This document shows positions 8,824-18,203 of a DNA stretch of 64,000 nt, piece after piece; positions within the stretch are counted from its first letter, which is position 1; each line of letters begins with the position of its first letter. The position numbers and the translations under genes are program-made. Origin of the DNA: an uncultured Desulfobacterium sp. (GTDB lineage: Bacteria > Desulfobacterota > DSM-4660 > Desulfatiglandales > Desulfatiglandaceae); NCBI GenBank assembly GCA_900258555.1, contig LT984854.1, forward strand, positions 2,148,975 through 2,212,974. The letters run 5' to 3'. The notes beneath the pieces are model-generated. The model was given only the letters and a program-made list of their open reading frames with translations, searched no databases and was not told the origin of the DNA.

Positions 8824-9831
8824 TCACACCTTTCTGACTGCAAGCCGCTTTTCTTTTTCCACTCTTTCGTAAGCATCTATGATCTCTTGGACAAGCGGGT
8901 GTCTTACAACGTCCATACTGGTAAGATGAACAAATTTAATGCCCTTTATTCCATGAAGTATCTCATCGGCCTCGATCAGCCCTGAAGCCTTGCCATCAGG
9001 GAGATCAGTTTGAGTAACATCCCCCGTAATAACCGCCTTGGAACTGAAGCCCAGTCTGGTCAGGAACATCTTCATCTGTTCGCGCGTAACGTTCTGGGCC
9101 TCATCCAATATCACAAAAGAGTCGTTCAGTGTTCTTCCCCGCATAAAGGCAAGTGGAGCGACCTCTATTACACCCTGCTCGATCAACCTTGATGCCCCCT
9201 CGAAATCCATCATATCATGCAGGGCGTCGTAAAGTGGTCTCAGATATGGATTGACCTTTTCATATAGATCTCCCGGCAAAAATCCGAGGTGTTCACCAGC
9301 CTCTACAGCAGGCCTTGTAAGGACAAGGCGGTTGACCTCCTTCTTTATCAGCGCTGATATGGCCATGGCCATTGCAAGATAGGTCTTGCCCGTGCCGGCA
9401 GGACCAATGGCAAAGACGATATCAGACGTCCTTACGCTGGTTACATAAGCCCTCTGGTTGATGCTCTTTGGTGTAATAATCTTCTTTTTGGAAGATATAT
9501 AGACCTCTTCCCTGAATATCGTCTCCAGGTCAGCCGCCCTGTCAGTACTCAGTATCCTTATTGCATACTCTACATCATCCTGATACACGGGGCGTCTGTT
9601 TTTCAGAAGTTTATAGAGCTGATTCAAGACATTTTCCGCCAGCTCCACTTCCCAGTCACATCCCTGGAGAATGACCATATTTCCCCTCAGGTTTACGGTA
9701 ACACCGGTCTTTTTTTCCAGCAAATGCAGATGGGCGTTTCGCTCACCGCATAGGGCCATAATTAGATCATGGTCTGGAAAAGTCACCTTTTTACTTATAT
9801 CAGGCGCTTCAGATGGAGATGATTTTTTCAA
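8824..9831 (-). CDS. phoH: PhoH-like P-loop ATPase
   Basis: 335 aa. The N-terminal third holds a KH-like RNA-binding segment (LMALCGERNAHLHLLEKKTG). The C-terminal PhoH ATPase domain has Walker A GPAGTGKTYLAMA, Walker B FVILDEAQNVTREQMKMFLTR and ITGDVTQTDLP. Family members are RNA-linked ATPases, often tied to ribosome or rRNA quality control; the genomic link with ybeY supports that. It is the first gene of the minus-strand cluster, with 150 nt of upstream spacer before the FAD-oxidase gene. Confidence 0.93.
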   Translation of the reverse strand: MKKSSPSEAPDISKKVTFPDHDLIMALCGERNAHLHLLEKKTGVTVNLRGNMVILQGCDWEVELAENVLNQLYKLLKNRRPVYQDDVEYAIRILSTDRAADLETIFREEVYISSKKKIITPKSINQRAYVTSVRTSDIVFAIGPAGTGKTYLAMAMAISALIKKEVNRLVLTRPAVEAGEHLGFLPGDLYEKVNPYLRPLYDALHDMMDFEGASRLIEQGVIEVAPLAFMRGRTLNDSFVILDEAQNVTREQMKMFLTRLGFSSKAVITGDVTQTDLPDGKASGLIEADEILHGIKGIKFVHLTSMDVVRHPLVQEIIDAYERVEKEKRLAVRKV

Positions 9832-9981
9832 ATAAAAGGACCCTTAAACAAAAGTAGCTAATGTGTGCTGAAATTACGCAACACACTGGCCGGACAAAAA
9901 ATACTCATTAATCACACACTTTCTACCACACAGGCTTGATCCTTGCAAGAAAAAGCCGCTGCTGAGAGGCTATGGACATGG

Positions 9982-11373
9982 TCATGGCAAGATCTTTCCC
10001 GGATTTAGAATACCGTTGGGGTCGAACAAGGTCTTGATTTTTTTCATCCACTCCAGGCTAGCACCATGCTCTGTCTCCATGAATTTTCTCTTTCCTATTC
10101 CGGTTCCATGCTCGCCCGTTGAGGTCCCCCCCACTTGAATTGCCTTTATTACAAGCCGGTTACTCACATTATCAATAATCGCCCTCTGCGCATGGTCCAA
10201 GGTTTTCCCCATCAATATGAGATGAAGATTCCCATCTCCTGCATGCCCAAAGACATACCCGGGGATACCAGATTTAAGCGCCTCTTCCCTGGCAAGAGAT
10301 ATGAGTTCAGGATATGCTGAAACAGGGACCGCCACGTCAATAACCGTATGGGAGCACCCAGGATGATTCCTCATGATGGTCTCTGCCATCTCATAGCGGG
10401 CTCTTAAGATGTTGTCCCGTGCAGGACGTTCAATTCCCGACATAAAGTGATCACATCCGCAGGACTGACAAATCTCCCTGGCCATATCAACAGACTCCTG
10501 CAACTGATTTTTGCCTGCCCCGTGAAATTCAATAAAAAGGGTCGGCAGGACGGCCAGGCCCAAGCCCCTTTCTTTGTTCATCAAGGCCACACATTCCTGG
10601 GCCAATAGCTCCAGCGAGGCGGGATCAATGCCGGAGCGCTTTATCTCAAACACCGCCCCTGCTGCGGCCTCAACGTCTGAAAACGTGGCAATGGCTGCAG
10701 ATATTTCCTCACACAGGCCCTTTAAGCGAACGGTCGCCTGAACCACCAGTCCCAGTGTCCCTTCGGATCCGATAAAGAGGTTTATCAGATCATAGCCTGA
10801 AGAAGTCTTGGAAGACCTGCTTCCCATATCAATAATCTCGCCACTTGCCAGAACAACCGTAAGCCTGAGGGTATTTGCCCTGGTTGATCCATATCTCACC
10901 GTCCTGATCCCACTGGCGTTATTGGCCAGCATCCCCCCGATTGTGGCCCTTGCGCCCGGGTCCGGCGCAAAAAACAGCCCCCTGTGCCTCAGTTTTTCAT
11001 TCAAGTCCTGGTATACGACACCGGGCTCCACATCCGCCTGGAAATCCGCATCTCTAATCTCAACAATTCGATTCATCATGGAAAAGTCCAAGACAAGCCC
11101 CCTTTGAACAGGAATGGGGTTTCCTTCAACACTGGTGCCTGACCCCCATCCGGTAACGGGGACGAGTTGTTCATTGGCATAACGCAGAATCTCTGACACC
11201 TCGGTCCTGTTCACGGGCCAAATTACGGCCTCGGGCAAAACGGCGGGGTGATATGACTGATCTTTTGAGTGGAGTTCCAGATTGGACTGACCCATGGAGA
11301 ATCTGTCAGGCCCGACGATTGATTCAAGATGCTCTGCATCTTTCCTGCCGACACTTTTAAATTTCATAAACAC
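9982..11373 (-). CDS. FAD-binding oxidase, GlcD / D-lactate dehydrogenase type
   Basis: 463 aa. It has a PCMH-type FAD domain (VTGWGSGTSVEGNPIP, then PGARATIGGMLANNASGIRT and the SEGTLGLV loop) and the C-terminal FAD-linked oxidase domain, ending in GEHGTGIGKRKFMETEHGA and LFDPNGILNPGKILP. This fits glycolate oxidase GlcD or D-lactate dehydrogenase (quinone/cytochrome linked). The usual partners, GlcE and a GlcF/LldE-type Fe-S subunit, are not adjacent, so substrate and electron acceptor cannot be fixed. It runs in the same direction as suhB upstream, 85 nt away. The start may be the ATG two codons downstream. Confidence 0.88.
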   Translation of the reverse strand: MFMKFKSVGRKDAEHLESIVGPDRFSMGQSNLELHSKDQSYHPAVLPEAVIWPVNRTEVSEILRYANEQLVPVTGWGSGTSVEGNPIPVQRGLVLDFSMMNRIVEIRDADFQADVEPGVVYQDLNEKLRHRGLFFAPDPGARATIGGMLANNASGIRTVRYGSTRANTLRLTVVLASGEIIDMGSRSSKTSSGYDLINLFIGSEGTLGLVVQATVRLKGLCEEISAAIATFSDVEAAAGAVFEIKRSGIDPASLELLAQECVALMNKERGLGLAVLPTLFIEFHGAGKNQLQESVDMAREICQSCGCDHFMSGIERPARDNILRARYEMAETIMRNHPGCSHTVIDVAVPVSAYPELISLAREEALKSGIPGYVFGHAGDGNLHLILMGKTLDHAQRAIIDNVSNRLVIKAIQVGGTSTGEHGTGIGKRKFMETEHGASLEWMKKIKTLFDPNGILNPGKILP

Positions 11374-11458
11374 CGTTCCAAAACAGATAAAAAGAAAGAT
11401 CCTGTTTTAAGGGGATTGTCATCTTAAGCACCCAAGCGCAGGCGATGACAACTGATAT

Positions 11459-12229
11459 TCAAGATAAGACACTTATCATCATATCGTGTATATAGGGGTT
11501 GGCTGCGACAACGCTGTGCATATAAGGATTATATGGCGCTCCAGTGTAGTCCGATAATGTACCTCCTGCCTCCTTCACTATGATCGTCCCCGCTGCAGTA
11601 TCCCAGGGCTTTAGATTCTGTTCCCAGAATCCATCAAATCTACCTGCAGCGACATAGCACATGTCAATGGCGGCCGAGCCCGGACGTCTGACTCCCTGAG
11701 ACAGGACGAGCATTTTTTCAAAAAGCCTGATCACATTTCCAGACTCCTTTTGTATGTTGTAAGGAAAACCAGTGGCCAAGAGCGACTCAGCAAGGGTGGG
11801 TGTATGTGACACATGAATGGTGCTGTTGTTAAAAAAGGCACCTGATCCTTTTACCGCCTCGAAAAGTTCACCCAGATAGGGGTTGAACACAACCCCAAGG
11901 GCAATTTCCTGCTCAATTTCAAGCCCTATCGAGACGGCAAAAAAGGGAAAGCCGTGTACAAAATTAGTTGTTCCATCCAAGGGGTCAATAATCCAGGTCC
12001 GGTTTGTCATCCTCCCTAACTCTCCCCCCTCCTCTGACAATATGTTGTCATCAGGGAAATTGTCATGAATGATTCTTATAATTTCCTTTTCTGAATTAAG
12101 GTCCGCCTCAGTGACCAGGTCAATGTCACCCTTTTTGGTGATTTGCTTTACCTGGCCAAACAAGTCGGCAAGGATTTTTCCGCCCGACTGAGCTGCCTTT
12201 CTTGCAATATTAAGTTCCTTTTCTAACAT
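11459..12229 (-). CDS. suhB: Inositol monophosphatase family protein
   Basis: 256 aa. A Mg-dependent phosphatase fold with all three metal-site motifs: DLVTEADLNSEKEI, the ILSEEGG glutamates followed by WIIDPLDGTTNFVHGFP, and WDTAAGTIIVKEAGG near the C-terminus. Family members hydrolyse myo-inositol 1-phosphate or related sugar phosphates; bacterial SuhB also acts in rRNA antitermination. Which role applies cannot be told from the sequence. It is divergent from the rpsF operon, which begins 180 nt away. Confidence 0.88.
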   Translation of the reverse strand: MLEKELNIARKAAQSGGKILADLFGQVKQITKKGDIDLVTEADLNSEKEIIRIIHDNFPDDNILSEEGGELGRMTNRTWIIDPLDGTTNFVHGFPFFAVSIGLEIEQEIALGVVFNPYLGELFEAVKGSGAFFNNSTIHVSHTPTLAESLLATGFPYNIQKESGNVIRLFEKMLVLSQGVRRPGSAAIDMCYVAAGRFDGFWEQNLKPWDTAAGTIIVKEAGGTLSDYTGAPYNPYMHSVVAANPYIHDMMISVLS

Positions 12230-12257
12230 GGCTTTCTTATAATAATTCTGAATTTCA

Positions 12258-12286
12258 TTGACAATATATAAAGGTGGTGTTAATAA
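12258..12286 (+). promoter_or_regulatory. Sigma-70-type promoter of the rpsF operon
   Basis: TTGACA (12258-12263), a 17-nt spacer and TAATAA (12281-12286). It lies in the AT-rich gap between the divergent suhB and rpsF genes and points toward rpsF. Transcription would start near 12293. Confidence 0.7.
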
Positions 12287-12292
12287 AAATTT

Positions 12293-12408
12293 TTTTTAAT
12301 CGGTTGCTCCTTGTTCCTTTCAGACCAGTCAGCAATTGCGCAGGACACGGGTCGGTGGGGACCAAAACAACACCCTTTTTGGGAAACAGGCCGGAAGGAG
12401 AATAATTA
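12293..12408 (+). promoter_or_regulatory. 5' leader of the rpsF-rpsR operon
   Basis: About 115 nt between the predicted start site and rpsF. It contains GGTCGGTGGGGACC, ACAACACC and GGCCGG blocks just before a strong GGAAGGAG ribosome-binding site. S6-S18 operons in many bacteria carry a leader element bound by the S6:S18 pair for autoregulation, and the ACACC/CCG elements here are suggestive. I could not fold it reliably, so this is a candidate only. Confidence 0.3.
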
Positions 12409-12834
12409 ATGAATTACTACGAAACACTCTATCTTATCAACCCTAATTTACCTGACGAAGAATATCGTGATATTGTTGCCAAGTTCAAAGACATTGTCGA
12501 AAAAAACAATGGCGTGATTATCAACATTGAAGAGTGGGGGAAAAAGACCCTTGCCTATGTTGTCAAAAAGTTTGACAAAGGCTTTTACGTCCTCCTCCAG
12601 TACTGTGGAAAGGGGAGCATCATCTCGGAAATAGAGAGAAATATGCAACTGGACGAAAGGGTCCTCAAATTTCAGACGATCAAACTGGCTGACAATGCAG
12701 ACCCTGAGGAGATAAAGGCCAAGGCAAAAGAACAAAAGGAAAGGGCAACCCAAAAGGCGGAAACCACAGAGGAAGAACGCCCGGATTTAACCGAACAAGA
12801 AGAAGATCAGGAAGAGAAAGACGATGACCTATAA
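12409..12834 (+). CDS. rpsF: Small ribosomal subunit protein bS6
   Basis: 141 aa. The first 95 residues are the S6 ferredoxin-like fold ([18 protein letters not shown], then [20 protein letters not shown] and [13 protein letters not shown]). A charged tail rich in Glu and Lys follows, as in E. coli S6, where the tail is glutamylated. S6 pairs with S18 on the 30S platform. It has a strong GGAAGGAG site and overlaps rpsR by 11 nt. Confidence 0.97.
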   Translation: MNYYETLYLINPNLPDEEYRDIVAKFKDIVEKNNGVIINIEEWGKKTLAYVVKKFDKGFYVLLQYCGKGSIISEIERNMQLDERVLKFQTIKLADNADPEEIKAKAKEQKERATQKAETTEEERPDLTEQEEDQEEKDDDL

Positions 12835-13102
12835 TAAGACCCCCAATCAATCGGCAAACGGAAGCGGCAGACTCAAAAGGGCTTACCACAGAAGAAAGGT
12901 GTGCAAGTTCTGTGCGGACAGCAGCCTTACTATTGATTACAAGGACAACCGTACCCTGAGGTATTTTACAACAGAACGGGGCAAGATCACCCCGAGCCGT
13001 ATCTCCGGCAATTGCGCCAAACACCAGCGGGAATTGGCCTTGGCCATTAAGAGGGCCAGGGCAATGGCTCTGTTGCCCTATACAACGTCACTTGTGAGGT
13101 AA
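12824..13102 (+). CDS. rpsR: Small ribosomal subunit protein bS18
   Basis: 92 aa. S18 core with [28 protein letters not shown] and the basic C-terminus [14 protein letters not shown]. The CxxC pair plus the later C-AKH could form a zinc site (the C+ form of S18), a point inferred from residue spacing. The start ATG at 12824 lies inside the end of rpsF, so translation is coupled. S18 binds S6 and 16S rRNA. Confidence 0.96.
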   Translation: MTYNKTPNQSANGSGRLKRAYHRRKVCKFCADSSLTIDYKDNRTLRYFTTERGKITPSRISGNCAKHQRELALAIKRARAMALLPYTTSLVR

Positions 13103-13134
13103 TTTCTCGGATAGCCTCCAGGAAATAATGCCTC

Positions 13135-14091
13135 GTGGTTTCCTGGCCCTTTGAATCCATGAATAAAAAAGATGTAATGGGGTGTTTGGGCGGCGCTGGT
13201 TTTTTGTTTCTTTGCTCTGCCTATTTTCCTTTGTTTGGTCCTTTATTTTGTCTGCTCACGCCTGCCCCGTTTCTCTACTATTCAACCAAATTGGGCCTTA
13301 AAAACGGCATAAAGCTGGCCTTCCTGACCATTGTCCTGGCGGGTATTGCCGGCATTCTGATCGGCTATCCTCAGGCTATCCTCTTTTGTGTGGAATTAAG
13401 CGCCCTGGGACTGGTCCTGGCCGAGATATTCAGGAGAAGGTTCACCTTGGGGCAGACCATACTCTTTGCGTCCCTGTTTCTGATATTGATGAGTATGGGG
13501 CATCTTTTTATCCTTGGTCTTTCAAAGGGTGTTGATCCTTTTGAATTATTGGTTAATTACCTTAACGGCCAGGTAAAACAAACCATTACTGCCTATGAGG
13601 AAATGGGCGTACCAGGTGAGGACCTTGTTGAACTTGAAAGCTATGCAAGGGTCTTTGTTAATACGGTATATCCGTCCCTAATGATTGTGGGCACAGGGTT
13701 TACCGTATGGCTCAATGTTGTCGTAGCCAGACCCCTCTTTACGAGGGGCAATCTCAAATATCCGGATTTTGTCCCTATGGACCGCTGGGAGACGCCGGAG
13801 CCACTTATATGGGGGGTTATTGTATCTGGTTTTTCTTTATTTTTGTTGCCCGGGGTAATAAGATCACTTGCTGCCAATGTGATGATTGTCCTTATGGCAA
13901 TATACCTTTTTCATGGGGTTTCCATCATTGCGTTTTTTCTCCACAAGTATCGGTTGCCCCTTTGGATAAGGATTGGAATATATTTATTGATTATCATTCA
14001 ACAGCTTTTTTTAGTGCTCCTGGCCCTTGCAGGCGTTTTTGACCAATGGGTTGATTTCAGAAAACTCCACAGGGAGCAGGAAGCGAGCTGA
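13135..14091 (+). CDS. DUF2232 (YybS-like) polytopic membrane protein
   Basis: 318 aa with about eight hydrophobic helices, for example GFLFLCSAYFPLFGPLFCL, FLTIVLAGIAGILIGYP, ILFASLFLILMSMGHLFILG and IYLLIIIQQLFLVLLALAG. The position between rpsR and rplI is typical for the YybS/DUF2232 family, whose function is unknown (transporter-like fold). The frame begins with a GTG at 13135 behind AGGAAA; an ATG eight codons in (13159) is an alternative without a clear ribosome-binding site. Confidence 0.85.
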   Translation: MVSWPFESMNKKDVMGCLGGAGFLFLCSAYFPLFGPLFCLLTPAPFLYYSTKLGLKNGIKLAFLTIVLAGIAGILIGYPQAILFCVELSALGLVLAEIFRRRFTLGQTILFASLFLILMSMGHLFILGLSKGVDPFELLVNYLNGQVKQTITAYEEMGVPGEDLVELESYARVFVNTVYPSLMIVGTGFTVWLNVVVARPLFTRGNLKYPDFVPMDRWETPEPLIWGVIVSGFSLFLLPGVIRSLAANVMIVLMAIYLFHGVSIIAFFLHKYRLPLWIRIGIYLLIIIQQLFLVLLALAGVFDQWVDFRKLHREQEAS

Positions 14092-14115
14092 TTTTTTATT
14101 TGGAGGGTTAAAACA

Positions 14116-14568
14116 ATGGAAGTTATTTTGCGAAGTGATCTGGATGACAGGGGTCTTGAGGGTGATATTATCAAGGTCAAGAGGGGGTATGCGCGTAATT
14201 ACCTTATCCCTAAAGGCATTGCCCTTGAGGCTACTGCGCAGAATATCAAGTCCCTTGAGCAGCAAAGGAATAAGATTGAGCTCAGAAAGGTAAAGGCCAT
14301 GGAGGCCGCCATCAAGGTCCAGGAGCAGCTTGAAGGGATGGAAATCACCTTTGCGCAAAGGGCCGGAGAAGAGGGGAAACTTTATGGCTCTATAACCAGT
14401 ATGGACATAGCCTCTTATCTCGAGTCAAAAGATATTGTAATTGACAGGAAGAAGATAATGATTGAAAAGCCTATTAAAGAACTTGGAGAATTTAAGGCCA
14501 CCATCAGGATCTATCCAAAGGTAAATGCAGGCATAAAGATAATCGTCCTTCCTGATAAAGAGGGGTAA
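14116..14568 (+). CDS. rplI: Large ribosomal subunit protein bL9
   Basis: 150 aa. N-terminal L9 domain (MEVILRSDLDDRGLEGDII, then VKRGYARNYLIPKGIALEAT), a long charged connecting helix, and the C-terminal domain (GEEGKLYGSITSMDIASYL). L9 projects from the base of the L1 stalk and helps maintain reading frame. A TGGAGGG site sits 9 nt before the ATG. dnaB starts immediately after its stop codon. Confidence 0.97.
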   Translation: MEVILRSDLDDRGLEGDIIKVKRGYARNYLIPKGIALEATAQNIKSLEQQRNKIELRKVKAMEAAIKVQEQLEGMEITFAQRAGEEGKLYGSITSMDIASYLESKDIVIDRKKIMIEKPIKELGEFKATIRIYPKVNAGIKIIVLPDKEG

Positions 14569-15933
14569 GTGCCGCGGGCGAAAGAAAAACCAGTCCCTCC
14601 CTTTCTGAAGGTCCCTCCCCATAATATTGATGCGGAGAAGGCCATCCTGGGCGGTATATTGATCAACAATGACGCCATAAATCAGATCATGGACATTGTT
14701 TCTGCCGAGGATTTTTATCGCGAGGCCAATATACACATCTTTCAGGGGATGAGCGACCTTTACAGCCGTGGAGAGCCGATTGATCTTATCACTATTTATC
14801 AATATCTGAATCAGAAAAAACTCCTTGATAAGGCAGGGGGGCAGGATTATCCCGCCTCCCTGGTTGACGAGGTATCAACCTCCGCCGGGATTGTATATCA
14901 CGCCGAAATCGTCAAGGATCTGTCTGTTCGCAGAAAGCTTATCGGCCAGTGCTCTTCAATCTCCGAGGCATGTTTTCAGGAATGGGAAAAGGCCGAAGAT
15001 CTCCTTGAGATGGCGGAGCAGTCCATATTCGCCATTGCAGAAGACCAGATCAGGGACGGCTTTCACAGCCTCCAGGAAGTCGTTCACGACAGTTTTAAGA
15101 AACTCGAGGCAATTTCAGCATCAGATGGATATGTTACAGGCGTCGAGACCGGATTTTCCGCTTTTGACCGTATGACAGCAGGCTTGCAGCCTTCAGACCT
15201 GATCATAATCGCAGGAAGGCCGAGTATGGGTAAGACCGCTTTAGCCCTTAATATCGGCCACAATGCAGCAGCAAAGAAAAACCAGGGTGTTGCCATCTTC
15301 TCACTGGAGATGTCCCGACAGCAGTTGGGCATAAGGATGCTGGGATTTGAAGCAAAGATTGACGCCACCAAGTTGCGCACGGGAAACCTCAGGGGCACTG
15401 ATTACGAAGCGCTGACCAATGCGGCCAACCGTTTGTCCGAGCTTCCTATATACATTGATGACAGCTCAGGAATCAGCGTCCTTGAAATGAAGGCACGATG
15501 CAGACGATTGAAAAAGAAAAACGACCTCTGCCTGGTAATCATTGACTACATACAGTTGATCCAGGGTCGAAGGAGTGCAGAATCCAGGCAACTGGAGATG
15601 TCTGAGATATCCAGGGCGCTGAAGGCAATGGCCAAGGATCTCGATGTCCCTGTAATCGCTCTCTCCCAGTTAAACAGAAAGGTGGAAGATCGGCCTAACA
15701 AAAGGCCCCAGCTTGCAGACCTTCGCGAGAGCGGGGCCATTGAGCAGGATGCGGATCTGATCGCATTTATCTACAGGGATGAACAGTATAATCCCAATTC
15801 AGAGGAAAACCGCAACATTGCCGAGATCATTATAGGAAAGCAGAGAAACGGACCCATTGGAAAGTTTAAACTCACATTCCGCAAGGAGCTTACCGCATTC
15901 GGCGATTTCATTGAAGACATTCAACAGGGGTAA
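14569..15933 (+). CDS. dnaB: Replicative DNA helicase DnaB
   Basis: 454 aa, full length. N-terminal primase-interacting domain (PPHNIDAEKAILGGILINND), linker helix, then the RecA-like hexameric helicase domain with Walker A GRPSMGKTALALNIG, Walker B LVIIDYIQLIQG, and the DLRESGAIEQDADLIAFIYRDE block. No intein interrupts it. The GTG start at 14569 follows the rplI TAA with no gap, so it depends on coupling to L9 translation. rpsF-rpsR-DUF2232-rplI-dnaB is a widespread order. Confidence 0.97.
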   Translation: MPRAKEKPVPPFLKVPPHNIDAEKAILGGILINNDAINQIMDIVSAEDFYREANIHIFQGMSDLYSRGEPIDLITIYQYLNQKKLLDKAGGQDYPASLVDEVSTSAGIVYHAEIVKDLSVRRKLIGQCSSISEACFQEWEKAEDLLEMAEQSIFAIAEDQIRDGFHSLQEVVHDSFKKLEAISASDGYVTGVETGFSAFDRMTAGLQPSDLIIIAGRPSMGKTALALNIGHNAAAKKNQGVAIFSLEMSRQQLGIRMLGFEAKIDATKLRTGNLRGTDYEALTNAANRLSELPIYIDDSSGISVLEMKARCRRLKKKNDLCLVIIDYIQLIQGRRSAESRQLEMSEISRALKAMAKDLDVPVIALSQLNRKVEDRPNKRPQLADLRESGAIEQDADLIAFIYRDEQYNPNSEENRNIAEIIIGKQRNGPIGKFKLTFRKELTAFGDFIEDIQQG

Positions 15934-15969
15934 ACGGGTTACCGGTTGTTAGAATTGGAGGTTTAGAAT

Positions 15970-17610
15970 ATCGAGAAGGTATTCGGAAAGACTATTGGTC
16001 TTAAGACCAGTCAGCAGAAGCGACTCCAGAACCTATACCGCCGCACCATATCCGCCCGCGAAATTATATCCCACGAATTGACCCGCCAGATCGCGGCGAT
16101 TTCCCGCGAAATCAAACGACAGATCGGCCTTTTTATCACCCGCAGGGGAGAAGTAGCCAGTGTGATCGTAGGAGATCACAAGCACATCTGGATACATGAT
16201 CTGAGCCGGGAGAGGATCGGTCCTGGCAGGCTAAAGGGTTTAAGATTTGTCCATACACACCTGGATGGCGAGCCGCTCTCCGAAGAAGACCTTACCGATC
16301 TGGTACTGTTGGGACTTGACCTTATTGTCTGTATACAGGTAGATGAAAACGGCATCCCCGGGCCTATATCCTTTGCCAATATCTTGCCTTCCAATCGCGA
16401 TGGAAAGGGGTGGATCATCAACCGCGTCCCTGATATCGGACAGTTGACCACTGATTTTATTGACCTGATCCAGTCCCTTGAGGAGGAATTAGCCAGAGGC
16501 CGTATCAGTAAAAAACTCACTAAAGAGGAAAGGGCTCTTCTTGTCGGCGTGACCACGGGTCCGAAATGGCAGGAGGAGGAATCCCTTGACGAACTGGAGG
16601 AACTTGCTGTCTCCGACAACATCGAGGTGATCGGCAGGGAGGTCCAGATCATCAAAAAGGCTGATCCCCGTTTTCTGATAAGAAAGGGTAAGCTGATGGA
16701 GCTGATTTTGAAATGCCTCCAGACCGATTCCACCCTGCTTGTCTTCAACAATGAGCTCACACCCACCCAGGTCAAAAGCCTTACGGATTTCACCGAGATG
16801 AAGATAATTGACCGCAGCCAGCTTATACTTGACATCTTTTCCAGGAGGGCGGTTACCAGGGAGGGGAAGATTCAGGTTGAGCTTGCACAGTTAAAGTATC
16901 TGCTCCCAAGGCTTGCCACCAAAAACACCGCCATGTCAAGGCTTACCGGCGGTATAGGCGGAAGGGGCCCCGGAGAGACAAAGCTTGAAATCAACCGCAG
17001 GCGGGTAAGGGAAAAGATCACGAGATTAAATCATGAATTAGACAATATCAAACGACAAAGAGAAGACAGGAGGGGACTGAGAAACCAGAGGCGTCTCCCG
17101 GTCATCTCTATTGTAGGCTATACAAACGCGGGCAAATCCACCCTGTTAAACGCCTTGACCAAGAGCCATGTGGGCGCAAAAGATCGCCTGTTTGAGACCC
17201 TGGACCCATCCAGCAGGAGGCTTAGGTTTCCCAGGGAGAGAGAGGCCATTATCACCGACACGGTCGGCTTTATCAGAGATTTGCCGGAAAGCCTGATGGA
17301 GGCCTTTGCCGCAACCCTGGAGGAATTAAGGGATGCGGATTTGTTGATCCACGTGGTGGACGCATCAAGCCCCCGTTATGAAAAACAGATAAACACCGTC
17401 CAAAAGGTGCTTGAAGACCTTGAACTAAACAACATCCCGACCATAATGGCCTTCAACAAGACTGACCTTATCAGTGTTGTTGATGTAAGGATGATGACAA
17501 AGAAACTTGAAGGGGTGGCAATATCGGCAATCAATCCTTCCAGCCTGACAGGCTTGACAGAGATGATCGAGGCCCATGTGTGGCCGGGAGATTTTAACAA
17601 AGGGTCTTAA
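15970..17610 (+). CDS. hflX: GTPase HflX, apparent non-AUG (ATC) start
   Basis: About 546 aa. Ribosome-splitting/rescue GTPase: N-terminal HflX domain, the GGIGGRGPGETKLEINRRRV linker, then a G domain with GYTNAGKSTLLNAL (G1), DTVGFIRDLP (G3) and FNKTD (G4). The first conventional start codon in frame is a TTG at 16078, with no ribosome-binding site. The 36 codons before it encode a family-like N-terminus (IEKVFGKTIGLKTSQQKRL, then NLYRRTISAREII). An in-frame TAG at 15964-15966 bounds the frame. A GGAGG at 15957-15961 stands 8 nt before ATC at 15970. I therefore place initiation at that ATC, as for the AUU starts of infC and pcnB. Confidence 0.85.
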   Translation: MEKVFGKTIGLKTSQQKRLQNLYRRTISAREIISHELTRQIAAISREIKRQIGLFITRRGEVASVIVGDHKHIWIHDLSRERIGPGRLKGLRFVHTHLDGEPLSEEDLTDLVLLGLDLIVCIQVDENGIPGPISFANILPSNRDGKGWIINRVPDIGQLTTDFIDLIQSLEEELARGRISKKLTKEERALLVGVTTGPKWQEEESLDELEELAVSDNIEVIGREVQIIKKADPRFLIRKGKLMELILKCLQTDSTLLVFNNELTPTQVKSLTDFTEMKIIDRSQLILDIFSRRAVTREGKIQVELAQLKYLLPRLATKNTAMSRLTGGIGGRGPGETKLEINRRRVREKITRLNHELDNIKRQREDRRGLRNQRRLPVISIVGYTNAGKSTLLNALTKSHVGAKDRLFETLDPSSRRLRFPREREAIITDTVGFIRDLPESLMEAFAATLEELRDADLLIHVVDASSPRYEKQINTVQKVLEDLELNNIPTIMAFNKTDLISVVDVRMMTKKLEGVAISAINPSSLTGLTEMIEAHVWPGDFNKGS

Positions 17611-17653
17611 AAATTGTGTTCATCCGCGAATACATCTTAAACACCTGATCCTC

Positions 17654-17824
17654 TCACCACCACGTGACAACCAGGTCGTGCTCAAATATCTGATCAATCA
17701 GTTCTTCATAGTTCGTAAAATCGTCAATCTTTAACAAAGTCGCATCACCATCTCTCTCAAGGCCTTCGATAAGCGCCATTGTGGTGTCGTCCGCCTCGGT
17801 TTTGAGGATGTGCAGTGTTTTCAT
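17654..17824 (-). CDS. Small DsrH/TusB-like protein
   Basis: 56 aa, easily missed because of its size. It begins MKTLHILKTEADDTTMALIE and ends HDLVVTWW. The start MKTLHILK-, the central acidic stretch and the short C-terminus with tryptophans fit the DsrH/TusB family, which forms the third subunit of DsrEFH/TusBCD sulfur-relay complexes, although TusB itself is about 95 aa. It follows two DsrE-family genes in the same direction after a 73-nt gap rich in GTTAAAA-type repeats. The active cysteine that matters in the relay belongs to DsrE/TusD; this protein has none. Confidence 0.55.
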   Translation of the reverse strand: MKTLHILKTEADDTTMALIEGLERDGDATLLKIDDFTNYEELIDQIFEHDLVVTWW

Positions 17825-17897
17825 GTGGCTGCCATATGAGTTGAATAGGTTAAAATAGTTAAAAAAGTTGAACCGGCGTTTACTATCTGGAAAGATA

Positions 17898-18197
17898 CTA
17901 AAAAGGTATTATCAGATCCATACCCTTTAATTTTTCGGCAATCTCTTGGGTGCTCATGTATACAAAGCCGTGTTTTTCAGCATTGATCCTATTGTTGGAG
18001 TAATAATGTGCCTCCATATCCTTGAACCAGTCTAAGTTGTCTTTGTATTTTTCAGTCATCTCCACTTCTACATCCAATACGAACATGTGCACAAAAAAGT
18101 TTTCAACCGCAAGGCCCAGACTGCTGCGGGAGCATTCAAAAAGGTCTTCTTTTCTGCGGACCAGAAATGCTACGTGCCTGATTCCTTTCATACACAC
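17898..18197 (-). CDS. DsrE/DsrF-like small protein
   Basis: 99 aa. One DsrE-like alpha/beta domain ([20 protein letters not shown], then [17 protein letters not shown]), ending [22 protein letters not shown]. It starts 6 nt after the stop of the upstream DsrE-like gene and fits the DsrF/TusC position of a three-gene set. The single Cys in the first helix (residue 22) is not at the usual DsrE catalytic position. The function as a sulfur carrier is inferred from family and context. Confidence 0.65.
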   Translation of the reverse strand: MCMKGIRHVAFLVRRKEDLFECSRSSLGLAVENFFVHMFVLDVEVEMTEKYKDNLDWFKDMEAHYYSNNRINAEKHGFVYMSTQEIAEKLKGMDLIIPF

Positions 18198-18203
18198 ATC
18201 ACC

